Shown: in pieces, positions 55,658 through 64,000 of the stretch
Numbering within the stretch: position 1 is the first letter of the stretch
How the letters are laid out: every line of letters starts with the position of its first letter
Assembly (NCBI GenBank): GCA_012934845.2
Contig: WNNJ02001795.1
Coordinates: forward strand, 1 to 64,000
Source: Pomphorhynchus laevis
Taxonomy: Eukaryota; Acanthocephala; Palaeacanthocephala; Echinorhynchida; Pomphorhynchidae
Direction: 5' to 3'
DNA length: 64,000 nt
The notes under the pieces: generated by a model
Databases searched by the model: none
Told to the model about the DNA's origin: nothing
Seen by the model: the letters and a program-made list of their open reading frames with translations, nothing else
Position numbers and translations under genes: made by a program

Positions 55658-56885
55658 GTTTGATTTCGAAGGTCAGCTATATCTCCAAACAGTCGGTACT
55701 GCAATGGGAAGTACCGTCGCTCCAGTTTTTGCTGGCCTGTATGTGGCCGAGATCGAAGAACGGCATATCGAAAATTCCGATTATAGGCCATTGTTATGGG
55801 TAACATACATAGATGATATTCTCCTAATTTGGGAACACGGAGAAATAAAATTAGATGAATTCATAGATAAATTGAACAAAGAAAGTGAACTCAAGTTTAC
55901 ACGCACTAATGAGAAACAAGTACTGTTTTCCGACTCAGCATCCACCGTGAGTTTCCTTGACACCAAAATATACAGGGATGATAGTGGGATATGGCGGACA
56001 ACGGTACACAGAAAATTCGCCGGATACAGAACCATCTTGCACGCAAATAGCTGCGTACCCACCAGAATCAAACGGTTGGTAGTGCGTAATGAGCTATTAC
56101 GAATAAAGAAGATATGTGAGGATGACGACGAATACAAAATTCAAAGAGAAATACTACATGATGAGTTACACCATAGAGGATATAGAGACAAGATGATAAG
56201 ACAGATCCGAGAAGTAGATCAGATCGAGAGGTCTAAATTGTTAGACAAGCGACCAAACAAAATGGAAGACGACAATAATAAAAAATTATACACACCCTTC
56301 ACGTTTAACCCGTCCTTTCGAAATATACAAAAAGATATAAACTTAGCCATTCGATCACTAGACCCCACCATTAAGAGCATGACAAGTCAACCTCATATTG
56401 CATTTCGCAGTAGCGGCACTATAGGAAATATATTGCAATTTCCGAAATACGGGAATGAAAGAGGAATAAGTGGCCCATATGGAAAACCACAATGTAAATG
56501 TTGCAACGAAATGACGTTAGCGGAATCTTTCAAGAGTACGATAACGAATCGATCATACAATGTCAGCTGCAATGTCAATTGCAAAAGTAAAAATGTGGTA
56601 TATTGCTGTAGGTGCACAAAATGCCCTATGACATACATCGGCCAAACCAGTTGTGAAATGCATATTCGGGCGCTTACACGAAGATCGGACATTTTACATA
56701 AACGTGAGAAAAACGATGGGGCAGTGAGACATTGCGTCAAAAATCCTGATCACATCATGGAAACAATTATCATAAATGCAGATCTACCGGACGAAACGAA
56801 AAGAAAATCGAACGAACTATACTGGATCGGGCAGTTGATGACAGACAAGCAGCTTAACACAGAACATATATACCATTTGCCCTGA
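55651..56885 (+). CDS. PLE1b RT C-terminal half plus GIY-YIG endonuclease
   Basis: The open part from the truncation point to the stop is about 411 codons; the upstream Met at 55596 lies in the neighbouring inverse copy and is not a true start. It contains motif B (GTAMGSTVAPVFAGLYVAEI), motif C (YIDDILLIW), thumb region, cysteine-rich linker (CCNEM), GIY-like NVVYCCRCTKCP, an intact YIG box (TYIGQTS), RALTRRSDI and the final ELYWIG. It shows that in the intact element RT and endonuclease are one continuous frame. It lacks motif A, so it cannot make an active RT by itself. Confidence 0.88.
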
Positions 56886-57022
56886 AATCGTAATATATGC
56901 TCTATTTATGAAATTATACAAACTCAAAAATAAAAATAATATAAGACGTTTATCTGAGAATTCTTCCTGAAATATGACGTTACATTGTATTGTATATATA
57001 TGAATGTTCCAATCAAAAAAAC

Positions 57023-57077
57023 TGTGATTACTGACGAAGCTTTATTGTTGAAGCGAAACGCGTTTATAAAAAACACA
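57023..57077 (+). ncRNA. Hammerhead ribozyme-like motif H6 in PLE1b 3' end
   Basis: Same plan as H5: CUGACGA (57031-57037), one A, helix II, GAAA (57055-57058), ACGCGU, position 17 U, and a distal helix I of UGUG (57023-57026) with CACA (57074-57077). Helix II is shorter here because one base differs from H5. Confidence 0.62.
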
Positions 57078-57117
57078 TCAAGTGCTCTTATTTATTTTTG
57101 TCTTTTTTTGGCGGTTT

Positions 57118-57118
<1 letters not shown>

Positions 57119-57184
<66 letters not shown>
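57119..57184. repeat. (TA)n microsatellite
   Basis: About 33 uninterrupted TA units exactly at the 3' end of PLE1b. The 100-codon open frame across it (56985-57287) is an artefact. Confidence 0.95.
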
Positions 57185-57185
<1 letters not shown>

Positions 57186-57330
57186 GTATGCCCAGTCATC
57201 CTATGTGTGACGACAAACTTCACAACGGTATACGCGTTTCGCTCTAACGGAGCTCATCAGTACCGTGACTTTAATAATCATCCATAGGCACCTTAACACA
57301 CGCTTAAACAATGTCTAAAGCTCGAAAAAC
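57185..57330 (-). repeat. Hammerhead-bearing repeat unit R5, copy 1
   Basis: A unit of about 145 bp repeated in the same direction at 57645-57800. Contains H7. No PLE coding sequence of matching type is attached. Confidence 0.75.
57225..57266 (-). ncRNA. Hammerhead ribozyme-like motif H7
   Basis: The best canonical match: helix I ACGGUA/UACCGU (6 bp, 57261-57266 with 57225-57230), CUGAUGA, helix II GCUC/GAGC (4 bp, loop CGUUA, with the canonical G-C closing pair), GAAA, helix III ACGCGU self-complementary, position 17 A. Confidence 0.7.
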
Positions 57331-57479
57331 AGAACTACCCTTAATCTGAATCATCAGAGGAAATTTATCATAAGCTCTGGTCATGGCAGTGCGTATTACG
57401 GTTTAACCATGCATCAGGCACTAATTTTTTTAAATAGAAATGCTGTTTCACAGGGACACGTTTAGGTGTACAAATATAT

Positions 57480-57955
57480 AAAATATAATTTGTTGTTACA
57501 CCTGCCCTGGGACACTCAATGGTGTACTCGTAAATAAATCACTATGTTTTCCTCATGATGAGGCATAAACACCAGGCAGCATTCTATATATCTTCATCAG
57601 ACTAAGAAATAGAACCGAATTATTCTTGCATTATTCAAAGTCGCTACGTATGCCCAGTCATCCTATGTGTGACGACAAACTTCACGACGGTATACGCGTT
57701 TCGCTCTAACGGAGCTCATCAGTACCGTGACTTTAATAATCATTTATAGGCACCTTAACACACGCTTAACACACGTTTTTCGAGCTTTAGACATTGTTTA
57801 GATATTTTTAGACATTTTTAGATATTTCTTAGTCTGATGAAGATTTATAGAATGCTGCCTGGTGTTTATGCCTCATCACGAGGAAAACATAGTGATTTAT
57901 TTACGAGTACACCATTGTGTGTCCCAGGGCAGGTGTAACAACAAATTATATGTAT
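57480..57955. repeat. Palindrome P8 enclosing R5 copy 2
   Basis: Arms of about 120 bp (57480-57600 and 57835-57955) with the shared block tgccctgggacac and tggtgtactcgtaaataaat. R5 copy 2 (57645-57800) lies in the centre. The same arm block also occurs at 52120-52190. Confidence 0.8.
57687..57728 (-). ncRNA. Hammerhead ribozyme-like motif H8
   Basis: Identical in all core parts to H7 (helix I 6 bp, helix II 4 bp, ACGCGU, position 17 A); the differences between the two copies fall outside the core. Confidence 0.7.
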
Positions 57956-58021
57956 ATATATCAAAATTTCCGTAAGGAAGCAGCGATTCGGGATCGATTT
58001 GAACAGATTCCATTTATAAAT

Positions 58022-58150
58022 AGCTAAGGATAAAAAGAAACCGACACAGACACAGTTTTTTTTAATTATTTATTGTGTACTTTACTTGTAAAGTACACAA
58101 TAAATAATTAAAAAAACTGTGTCTGTGTCGGTTTCTTTTTATCCTTAGCT
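58022..58150. repeat. Near-perfect palindrome P9
   Basis: Arms of about 63 bp (58022-58085 and 58088-58150) with practically no spacer, so a cruciform or long hairpin is possible. No hammerhead order found. Confidence 0.9.
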
Positions 58151-58239
58151 ATATATATACTCGGCTTTTTCAAAACAGTTTTTCTACACAATTTTATTAC
58201 ATAGCACATTCTCTCATAATGTCATACTGTTGTATACTC

Positions 58240-58990
58240 GAGAAAATTTTTGCTGTTTGTATTTAGCCATTCTCGCGCAAGCGATGGGAGTTTTTATTTA
58301 ATCCATACTCACTGTATGTCATTAACTGCTTTTACAACTACTAATAATGGTGTATTTTATTCTGTCGTTATCATTGCGCATTTCAAAATCGGAGTTGTTG
58401 CTGCCTGTCTGTTGCATTTGTGTCTTAATCTCTAATCTCTTGTTATTAAGTCTAAGGCTTAGTCATCTTCCTGTTTCGCCAACATATAAAGCACGATATA
58501 ATGAACCACATTATCCTTAATACACAACATTTTGTGTTTTACAATTATTTTCATTTTTTATTGTGTATATTCCATTCCGACTTAGTGCATGTGCTGTTAA
58601 AATTATACACTTCTTGGAGAACACTGCAACTTTTGCAGCGTGATGGTTTGCATCCTAACATTGTTTAACTATTGTAATATTTCTAGCTTTTCAAGCTTTG
58701 ATATCACAAGATGTCTGTGGATTGCGTTATTAGATCGGAAATATACTTTTAGCTCGTTGCCTTTAAGATTCTTTAGTTTACATACTGATGTACACGCGGA
58801 TAACAGTTCACGATTCAAATTTCTTAATGCTGGATGGTATGGTAACCACGTTTTTAGATATCTCATTTTCTTTCTTGATAAGCCAAAACTTCCTTTATTG
58901 TCTTCTGATTTTATTAAGGTGTTTATATATTTGATTACTTCTATAGCCTATGGCAATTAAATGTTTCCTTACAACCCGAGATTTGTTTCA
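58240..58990 (-). mobile_element. Penelope-like element 4: GIY-YIG remnant
   Basis: On the minus strand, NCKTQNVVY, then ALYVGETGR and LSLRLNNKRLEIKTQMQQTG give a recognisable GIY-YIG domain with two or more stops. Upstream (58669-58866) lies a linker-like frame (LKTWLPYHPALRNLNRELLS). The reverse transcriptase is not seen. Different family from the other three. Confidence 0.65.
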
Positions 58991-59798
58991 AAATCATAAT
59001 TTCTACTACATATTCTTCTTATACGTAGGGCCTCATTAAATATGACTGCTCTTTTAACGTTATTGGTATGCCTGCTATTATGATATAGATACATGTTTTT
59101 CAATTCCGGCTTTTTGTATAGTATACCAAATATCACATGTTAGAAAAAGGGTTGTGTCTAAAAAAATTTACTTTGTGAGATCTTAAGAAAACTGTATGCC
59201 ATAGCTACAATATTCTACATTGTCAAGCAGATCAAAGTGTATATGAATGATCATTGTGATGCAGCTTAAAAAGCAAGTGGATTAGTTAAGCGACGTGTTG
59301 GTGTTATAGAAATCAGATGCCAATTAATATATAAATGTAATATATATTAAATTTTGCTTTGTTTCATGAAATAATAGATAGATACTATGCTGCCAATGCA
59401 ATTATTAAAATATCAAAGAAAATCGCTCAGCACGATGAAAAATAAACTTACCACAAATAATATTGATCAACACTTATTTGCGAAATTTATATCCGTGAGT
59501 CCACCACTTAGTAAACTCAGCCTATTAATTAAAATGATGAGAGTAATAAATAATCTGAGAAAACGCGAAGATATAATAATCAAGTGTGCTAATAAAAGAC
59601 CGCAGGCAGTTGTATGGTCACGAAGAGAATATGAGGAAGATACCAGAAGGCAATTAGAAACCGAAACATAAAATGATACATGATTCGTTTATCAACGATT
59701 TTCAAAACCGTATCAACGATTTTTTGGATCGATATGTTTCAACGGGTACGCTTGATGTAATTGATGCCGATAAAGCACGGAATGCTGAAGCAAATTAT

Positions 59799-60010
59799 GA
59801 TATTTTCTACATGCTGCCGAAGGTACACAAATTTACGATACCTTATATAAGTAGACTTATAATTAGCTGCATTGGAACCTCCAATGAAAGATTGTATCGC
59901 AACAATCTTCCATTGGGGGTTCCATTGCAGCTAATTATAGGTCTACTTATATAAGGTATCGTAAATTTGTGTACCTTCGGCAGCATGTAGAAAATATCAT
60001 AATTTGCGAT
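59799..60010. repeat. Palindrome of PLE3 coding sequence
   Basis: The stretch coding for the LPKVHK block is followed at once by its own inverse (arms 59799-59885 and 59925-60010). The arms are nearly identical, so the inverted duplication is younger than the decay of the element. Confidence 0.85.
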
Positions 60011-60057
60011 ACATACACAATTTTGGCACCTTTAGTGGCCTATGCTCCGACACGCAT

Positions 60058-60300
60058 AAATAGCTGTTTTAGAAGTTGACGAGCGAGGAAACATAATTAT
60101 TTAGTGAATTTCCGAATGCAACTGCATTTATCATCAGATTGTAAGTAGCTTTAATCAACAATTTTTTTCAAGTCAATTTTTTTCAAGTCTTGACTTGAAA
60201 AAAATTGTTTATTAAAGCTACTTACAATCTGATGATGAATGCAGTTGCATTCGAAAATTCACTAAATAAATTGTTTCCTCACTCGTCAACTTCTAAAACA
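60058..60300. repeat. Palindromic repeat P11 with hammerhead-like core
   Basis: Arms of about 115 bp meet near 60180. The right arm (plus) has CUGAUGA (60229-60235), one U, a 7-bp helix II GAAUGCA/UGCAUUC, GAAA, AAUU and C at position 17. Helix I pairs ACAAU with AUUGU (60270-60274), but with nine extra bases after the cleavage site, so activity is doubtful. The left arm is degraded. Confidence 0.8.
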
Positions 60301-61825
60301 ATTGTTTATAAGCGAGAGTTATATCTTCAAAAACATAAATAGCATTTTGGAATTTCTACGGCTCTTTGAAGAAAATCATTCTAGCTGGCCATCATATGCG
60401 ATTTTGGTAACGGCAGATGCGCAATTATTGTATACCAATGTCCCAACGGATCAAGGGCTAAAAGCGATAATAGATTTTCTGAAGTGCACAAATATGACTA
60501 CAGGGAAGCAACAATTTATAATTGACTGTGTACGGATAGTACTGGAACAAAATATATTTGAATTCTTAGGCCAGAAATACGTAAAGAAATCTGGGACAGC
60601 CATAGGAACAACAATGACTCCAACGTATGCAATATTATATATGGAATAGCTTGAAAAATCGTTGATAGAAATTTCCGAAAACCTTTCGATGTCCTATTGT
60701 CGGTAATAGATGATATATTTTTTGTCTGGCCTGGTGATCCTAAATCTGTGGAAGATTTTAAAGCAAAAATGAAAGAAATCAGCCCAGTTAAACTAGTATT
60801 TGAATGTGGAGAAAGGGTCAATTTCCTTGATGTATAGGGGTATGAAGAAAAGAGCTCGAAAGCCGAGTCCCAACCGACATATATCCACCGAAATAGTTGC
60901 CATCCACCTACTTTCAAACGGACAATGATTTATAAAGCTTTGAGGATACGACGAGCATGCACTGACGATTAACAGTTCGAAAAGCATGTATCAGAAATTA
61001 CTAAAATCCTTTTGAAGCTAGGATACCGAAACGATTTTATTCACAAACAAATTTATTGCATACGACGTCAAGCAAGACAGCAATGTCTAGCGCAATCAAG
61101 ACAGCCTAATAACAAATTTAATTTGGTTTTAGCTTATCACCCACATTTTCAAAGTTTTCAAAAAGTAATAAAATATCCATGGCAAAAAATCTAGCAGATA
61201 AACCAACTGTGTGGTTTAAAACTTTGACAACGTTACATCATTTATTAGTGAGATCAGAATTGGGATCCAAAATGTCTATACAAGGATGTCGAGCATGTGG
61301 GGATAAACGCTGTGCGACATGCGAGGTCATACAGACAATAAAATATTATAATGCAACCGCAACGAAAGGGAAGAGAGCTGCACGTAGCTTATATAATTGT
61401 AAAACAAACGGTTGTTATTACATTAGAACATACAGCACTTGCAAGAAGCAATACGTCGGACAGGCATCAATGACCTTAGCGAGACGCTTGAATGTACGTC
61501 GATCGCTCATATAGACAAAAAGGGAAACTGACGGAGCTGTAATACACTCGCTTGAACACGGTCCAAACTGCATGCATTATTGCATTGTTGAAGGTCATAT
61601 TAATAGCACTAAAGACCGTAAAACAATGGGAACTATGATTACGGGAGAACCATTAGGTTTAAATAATGATACAATTTATAATTTGAGGGATATTAAATGA
61701 TTTTTGATTATTCATTTGTTTTCTAGATTAAAAAAGGCGAAAGCCGAAACGTCGAAAATGTCTACGTCTTTTTTATCTGGTTATTATATATACATATATT
61801 ATCTGGTTATTATATATATTTATAT

Positions 61826-62775
61826 AATGGTGTTGCTTGATAGACTGGACTTCGATTCACGACTTTCAATCACCATGTCACTTCTAGACGACCACTTCAG
61901 AATCGAAATGATGAGTACCCGGCAACACTCATCAGTAGAATGAGGTACACACTGGTCGTTTCGGTTGCCTGTGTGACATTGTGAATAAAGGCGTTTCCGA
62001 CACTTTGCTTAATTGACTGAGGCTTACGCTCTTTACCAGATCGAATTGCTGTGCGGACCATCCTTAAACACTAGGCAGAGGTTGTTGCTGAATTGTCGTT
62101 GCACTCGTTGGATCCTTAATGGATACGGCATGTATAATAGTAGTGCACATATGTGCTGAGTAAACAACGGTTCAGGATTCCTTACGAAATACGGCATTTA
62201 TAATAATGGTGTTGCTTGATAGACTGGATTTCGATGTCATTTCGATGCTAAAGTGGTCGTCTAGAAGTGACATGGTGATTGAAAGTCGTGAATCGAAGTC
62301 TAGTCTATCAAGCAACACCATTTATTATAAATGCCGTATTTCGTAAGAAATCCTGGACCGTTGTTTACTCAGCACATCCGTGCAATACTATTATACCTGC
62401 CGTATCCATTAAGGATCCAACGAGTGCAGCGACAATTCAGCAACAACCTCTGCCTAGTGTTTAAGGATGGTCCGCACAGCAATTCGATCTGGTAAAGAGC
62501 GTAAGCCTCAGTCAATTAAGCAGTGTCGGAAACGCCTTTATTCACAATGTCACACAGGCAACCGAAACAACCAGTGTGTACCTCATTCTACTGATGAGTG
62601 TTGCCGGGTACTCATCATTTCGATGCTGAAGTGGTCGTCTAGAAGTGACATGGTGATTGAAAGTCGTGAATCGATGTCCAGTCTATAAAGCAACACCATT
62701 ATTATAAATGCCGTATTTCGTAAGAAATCCTGGACCGTTGTTTACTCAGCACATCTGTGCACTACTATTATATAT
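61826..62775. repeat. R1 palindromic SINE-like repeat, copy 2
   Basis: Better preserved than copy 1. Units are inverted around about 62200 with a further forward unit to 62775. The module GGCAAC-C-GAAAC ... CTGATGA-GT-GTTGCC lies at 62557-62605 (plus). The tRNA-like part follows at 62630-62681: A-box-like TGGTCGTCTAGAAGTGACAT, then ATTGAAAGTCGTGAATCGAT with the B box. Unit ends share tcctggaccgttgtttactc. No coding sequence. Confidence 0.78.
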
Positions 62776-63517
62776 AATTCTTATTGTCAAATTATAAGAT
62801 ATTAGAATTAAATACTTGTAGACATTACAAAAATAGGTTAATATCTATACATGTAATGGTCACGACCAGTGATGCAAAAACACCAAAACACGATTTACCC
62901 AAAAGCAATTTTTACATGATTTTTGCATATCGTAAAAATAATAAAACAAACAGTAAAAACCAGCGAGGCTATCGATTCGTATGATAAAAATATAAATTTT
63001 AATTAGACCAAGATAACTACAAAAGTTGGTAGATGATAAGCCGGGAGCATACACTTATTGTTGTGGCCTAGCTGCTTACGTGTAACTGATCAGCTAATTC
63101 ATAAGTGTTCATTTTATAGATATTTTATCCAAATATTTTAAGACGTTGATCTGGATTAATTATTGAAACATTTAAATAACTATCCAGCTATCTACCCACA
63201 CAACAGCTAACACGGCCGTTGATAAGAATATAAAGAGACAAAAGACCACGTTGTTTAAAAATGAACAAAAATATAGTTATACCAATTTTGCAATATTATT
63301 TTCGACGTAATGTTTTACGGCAAAATAGTTACGTGAGATAAAATGCAAGTCCTATCTATAAATATAGGAAACTTTGATTCCTCTTTTAAAATATATTTGC
63401 TTAAGCGAGAAATTGAACACTAATTAGTGAAAGATAGTCGTCATTATGACAGGAAATTCGTAAAATGTAAAACCCGAAATATAAAAGTTCGTTGTACGAT
63501 ATCAGCACGTATTATAT
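62776..63517. other. AT-rich region, nothing recognised
   Basis: No gene, RNA or repeat recognised. Confidence 0.55.
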
Positions 63518-64000
63518 GTATGAAAATGCAGCTGGACAATCAAAATTTTATTTCCAGCAAAATCAAAAAAAAATATTCCAATTTTCGAACACAACTGTAT
63601 TCATCATCAGAAATTGTTTCAATAGCTGCTAAATTTTTAAAAGTTTTCAGTAGTTGTTAAATTTTTAAAAGTTTTGAGTAGTTGTTAAACTTTAAAAGTT
63701 TTACAGCTACTGAAACAATTCATGATGATGAACACAGTTCTGTTCGAAAATTTGAATATTTTTTGATAAAAAATTAATGGAGCTGGATAAAAAAATAGGA
63801 AAATTTGATTTGATATTTGATTTGAAGATACAATTTTATAAAGATGCTAACATAGGTTAGTAAACTATCAAATAAAAGTTTCCCATTTTTTGATCAAGCT
63901 CCAATAATACTTTATCAATAATGGATCAGTATCAACTATTTACCATTTTTTACTTTACTGAATATAAAATTTTGATTGTCCAGCTGTCTTTTCATACATT
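63518..64000. repeat. Large palindrome P13 running to the window edge
   Basis: Outer arms 63518-63555 and 63963-64000 are inverse copies (cagctggacaatcaaaattt), and inner arms around 63575-63625 and 63705-63760 each carry a hammerhead-like core. In these cores helix II is good (GAAUAC/GUGUUC type), but position 17 is G in one and the CUGAUGA box is CAUGAUGA in the other, so they look dead. The right end may continue past the window. Confidence 0.75.

Larger units (their letters stand above)
55651..57120 (+). mobile_element. Penelope-like element 1, 5'-truncated inverse copy PLE1b
   Basis: It begins within the reverse transcriptase (NTFDFEGQLYLQTVGTAMGS) and runs open for 429 codons (to 56885) through YIDD and the complete GIY-YIG domain to the stop, then a 3' UTR with hammerhead motif H6 and the end GGCGGTTTTAC. 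Nearly identical to PLE1a (the shadow frame on the opposite strand is the same over 118 codons), so the two arose together or very recently. It ends at a (TA)n run. Confidence 0.9.
59380..61780 (+). mobile_element. Penelope-like element 3, disrupted copy
   Basis: RT N-terminal block (REDIIIKCANKRPQAVVWSR, 59387-59660) and LPKVHKFTIPYISRLIIS (about 59810-59870), then two palindromes (59799-60010 and 60058-60300) in the middle of the gene. The RT resumes at 60302: LVTADAQLLYTNVPTDQGL (motif A), SGTAIGTTMTPTYAILYME (motif B), then a decayed IDDIFFVWPGD (motif C, about 60708). A CRACGDKRCATCE zinc-like linker (61270) and a GIY-YIG domain follow (GCYYIRTYSTCKKQYVGQAS, 61400-61500). The end at 61740-61780 has GGC-GAAA-GCC before GAAACGTC, a worn PLE hammerhead end. 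Many stops: dead. Confidence 0.85.

Noticed and set aside
56985-57287. 100-codon open frame with a poly-(YI) tract
   Set aside because: It is a translation of the (TA)n run and PLE 3' UTR.
57514-57613. Second hammerhead core at the CTGATGAAG motif of palindrome P8
   Set aside because: No helix II with a following GAAA is found downstream.
63573-63760. Hammerhead-like cores in palindrome P13
   Set aside because: Position 17 is G in one arm, which does not allow cleavage, and the CUGAUGA box is altered in the other. Reported only as remnants.

Overview
The window looks like nuclear DNA of a small invertebrate animal, probably an ecdysozoan, though I cannot name the taxon. It is strongly AT-rich. 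One conserved animal gene is clear: an intronless sideroflexin of the SFXN1/3 type (42982-43941, minus). A second long open frame (4457-7489, minus) encodes a 1010-residue basic, low-complexity protein with an AT-hook that I do not recognise. I found no other convincing host gene.

Almost everything else is transposable-element debris, much of it nested. (1) CR1/L2-like LINEs in two related families. The AT-rich family B has copies near 9 kb, 17.5-22.4 kb, 22.9-27.3 kb, 28.3 kb and 32.4-34.5 kb. The GC-richer family C has copies at 10.7-12.5 kb and 34.6-38.8 kb. Both families share a 3'-terminal hairpin. (2) Other LINEs: family A (28.1, 30.2-32.4 and 34.5 kb), D (39.3-40.6 kb), and a Jockey/I/R1-like family J (45.3-46.4 and 49.2-51.3 kb). 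Two further fragments look like C-terminal domains of reverse-transcriptase proteins; the one at 40.9-41.8 kb is flanked by a 15-bp target-site duplication. (3) Four Penelope-like elements (PLEs) with reverse transcriptase and/or GIY-YIG endonuclease pieces, at 28.7-29.6, 52.7-57.1, 58.2-59.0 and 59.4-61.8 kb. The 52.7-57.1 kb unit is a near-full copy joined head-to-head to a 5'-truncated copy. (4) A broken Ty3/gypsy-type LTR element (44.7-47.7 kb) carrying a LINE insertion. (5) A 306-bp hAT-type MITE (13591-13896) with an 8-bp target duplication. (6) tRNA-derived SINE-like sequences.

The most distinctive property is an unusual density of long near-perfect palindromes, about a dozen in 64 kb. 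Many carry the conserved core of a hammerhead ribozyme: CUGANGA, a helix II hairpin, GAAA, a short self-complementary helix III, a permitted cleavage-site base, and a helix I strand pairing with the base just 5' of the core. At least eight independent sites in five or more unrelated terminal-repeat families meet most of these rules. This fits known PLE biology, where terminal repeats encode hammerheads. A second set of repeats (R1, R2, R3, R4 and a tRNA-derived SINE) has the same conserved boxes in the circularly permuted order, GAAAC before CUGAUGA, with flanks that pair with each other and in one case covary. In R1 and R2 this module lies next to a tRNA-like pol III promoter. That combination is the best candidate here for something under-described.

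How the parts relate: the LINEs and PLEs would supply reverse transcriptase and endonuclease, while the short palindromic and tRNA-like repeats have no coding capacity and would have to use those enzymes in trans. The region reads as a transposon-dense interval with a long history of insertion into insertion, separated from the two host frames by several kb of featureless AT-rich sequence.
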